Shown one piece after another: positions 63,301-64,000 of a DNA stretch of 64,000 nucleotides. This DNA is from Clostridiales bacterium Firm_11 (GTDB lineage Bacteria; Bacillota; Clostridia; Christensenellales; Aristaeellaceae): assembly GCA_001604105.1 (NCBI GenBank), contig LVAQ01000024.1, positions 1 to 64,000 on the forward strand, written 5' to 3'. The position numbers and the translations under genes are program-made. The notes under the pieces are model-generated. The model searched no databases and was not told the origin of the DNA. It saw nothing but the letters and a program-made list of their open reading frames with translations. How positions within the stretch are numbered: the stretch's first letter is position 1; each line of letters begins with the position of its first letter.

Positions 63301-64000
63301 GGAAGTATTACTATGCGCTGGGGCTGGGCATCCAGGAAACGATGGCTTATCGGGCAGATTTTTGGCTGGGCATCGTAAGCGCCGTCTTTCCCATTGCAAT
63401 ACAGGTGTTCATGTGGCAGGCGCTGTATCAAGGCGTTGAAGGCTCCCACCTGTACGGCAGAACGCACGCGCAGATGCTGGCCTATGCCGTATCCGCGTCG
63501 CTGCTATGGCGGCTGCTAAAAACAGGCTTTGAGTATGAAATCAATGATGACATCAAAAACGGGGGGCTAAGCAAGTACGTCATCCGCCCAATCGCCTACC
63601 CTTCCTATCGGCTCAGTTGTTTTCTGGGGCAAAAAGCCGCGGTGCTACTGAGCGGGATAGCGCTGATTGCGGTGGCGTTGCTTTGCGTTGGCTTATACTT
63701 TCAGGCCTCGCCGGTTTCCCTGCCCAGGGCTATGCTGTTTGTGCCTATCCTGATTGGTGCGCTGGTGCTGAACTTTTTTATATTCTTCTGTGTTGGTATG
63801 TGGGCCTTCTGGCTTTCCGAAATCGGCTTCATCTTTGAAGCGGTGCGCATTGTCATCGTCGTCTTAAGCGGCGGCATCTTCCCGCTGGAAATTTTCGGCG
63901 ATGCCGTATGCCGTGTGCTGAAGCTGCTGCCGTTCAATTATGCGGTGGGTTTTCCGGTGGATGTGCTGGTGGGTACGGCATCGCGCTCGGCAATCCTGAC
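63297..64000 (+). CDS. ABC-2 type permease (partial, runs off the window)
   Basis: The visible 234 residues show four or five membrane segments and match COG4587-type permeases (MRKYYYALGLGIQETMAYRAD at the N-terminus). It pairs with the ATPase by a 4-base overlap. The remaining C-terminus and probably a second permease lie outside the window. Function in exporting an unknown compound is inferred from family only. Confidence 0.88.
   Translation, partial: MRKYYYALGLGIQETMAYRADFWLGIVSAVFPIAIQVFMWQALYQGVEGSHLYGRTHAQMLAYAVSASLLWRLLKTGFEYEINDDIKNGGLSKYVIRPIAYPSYRLSCFLGQKAAVLLSGIALIAVALLCVGLYFQASPVSLPRAMLFVPILIGALVLNFFIFFCVGMWAFWLSEIGFIFEAVRIVIVVLSGGIFPLEIFGDAVCRVLKLLPFNYAVGFPVDVLVGTASRSAIL

Overview
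The window looks like the genome of a clostridial Firmicute (class Clostridia). It has moderately high G+C, strong AGGAGG-type ribosome sites, Firmicute-type signal peptides, YesM/YesN-type two-component proteins and Lpl-type sugar ABC transporters. A gut or rumen glycan degrader, possibly near Christensenellales, would fit, but no rRNA or ribosomal gene is present to prove it.

Positions 1-25,730 are a temperate siphophage (HK97 type) read almost entirely on the minus strand, so its gene order runs from right to left. First come a Xre regulator and an ImmA-like protease, then a small zinc ribbon, a structured leader and a sigma-like factor. The replication set follows: DUF2800 nuclease-like protein, Enc34-type SSB, family A DNA polymerase, antirepressor, VapE primase-helicase, VRR-NUC nuclease and a SNF2 helicase carrying a frameshift. 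A DUF1492 late regulator, an HNH nuclease, the small terminase, two DNA methyltransferases and the large terminase come next. The last part is portal, ClpP-like protease, capsid, connectors, tail tube and a tail-assembly chaperone with a -1 slippery site at the window edge. Lysis and integrase genes are not in the window.

Positions 25,900-33,770 hold a plus-strand operon divergent from the phage regulator: a small HTH protein, a SNF2 helicase, a type III-like N6-adenine methyltransferase, a type III Res-like helicase-nuclease, and the first ~70 residues of a three-Cys-motif partner (TcmP) protein. This is a helicase-methylase-ATPase defence island whose last gene is broken at the junction with the chromosome.

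Positions 33,840-64,000 are chromosomal and dominated by sugar metabolism. Module 1 (33.9-43.4 kb) has a serine hydrolase, an AraC regulator, a three-gene sugar ABC importer, a GH2 beta-mannosidase and a GH28 protein. A gene-poor stretch follows, with a secreted beta/gamma-crystallin plus CARDB protein and a chromate-transporter-family protein. Module 2 (47.2-62.1 kb) has an Lpl-type importer with GH2 beta-galactosidase and GH29 fucosidase on the minus strand, a YesM-like kinase and YesN-like regulator encoded tail to tail with overlapping ends, and GH5 and GH42 enzymes on the plus strand. All of these glycosidases lack signal peptides, so the logic is import of oligosaccharides and cleavage in the cytoplasm. 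An ABC-2 exporter runs off the right edge.
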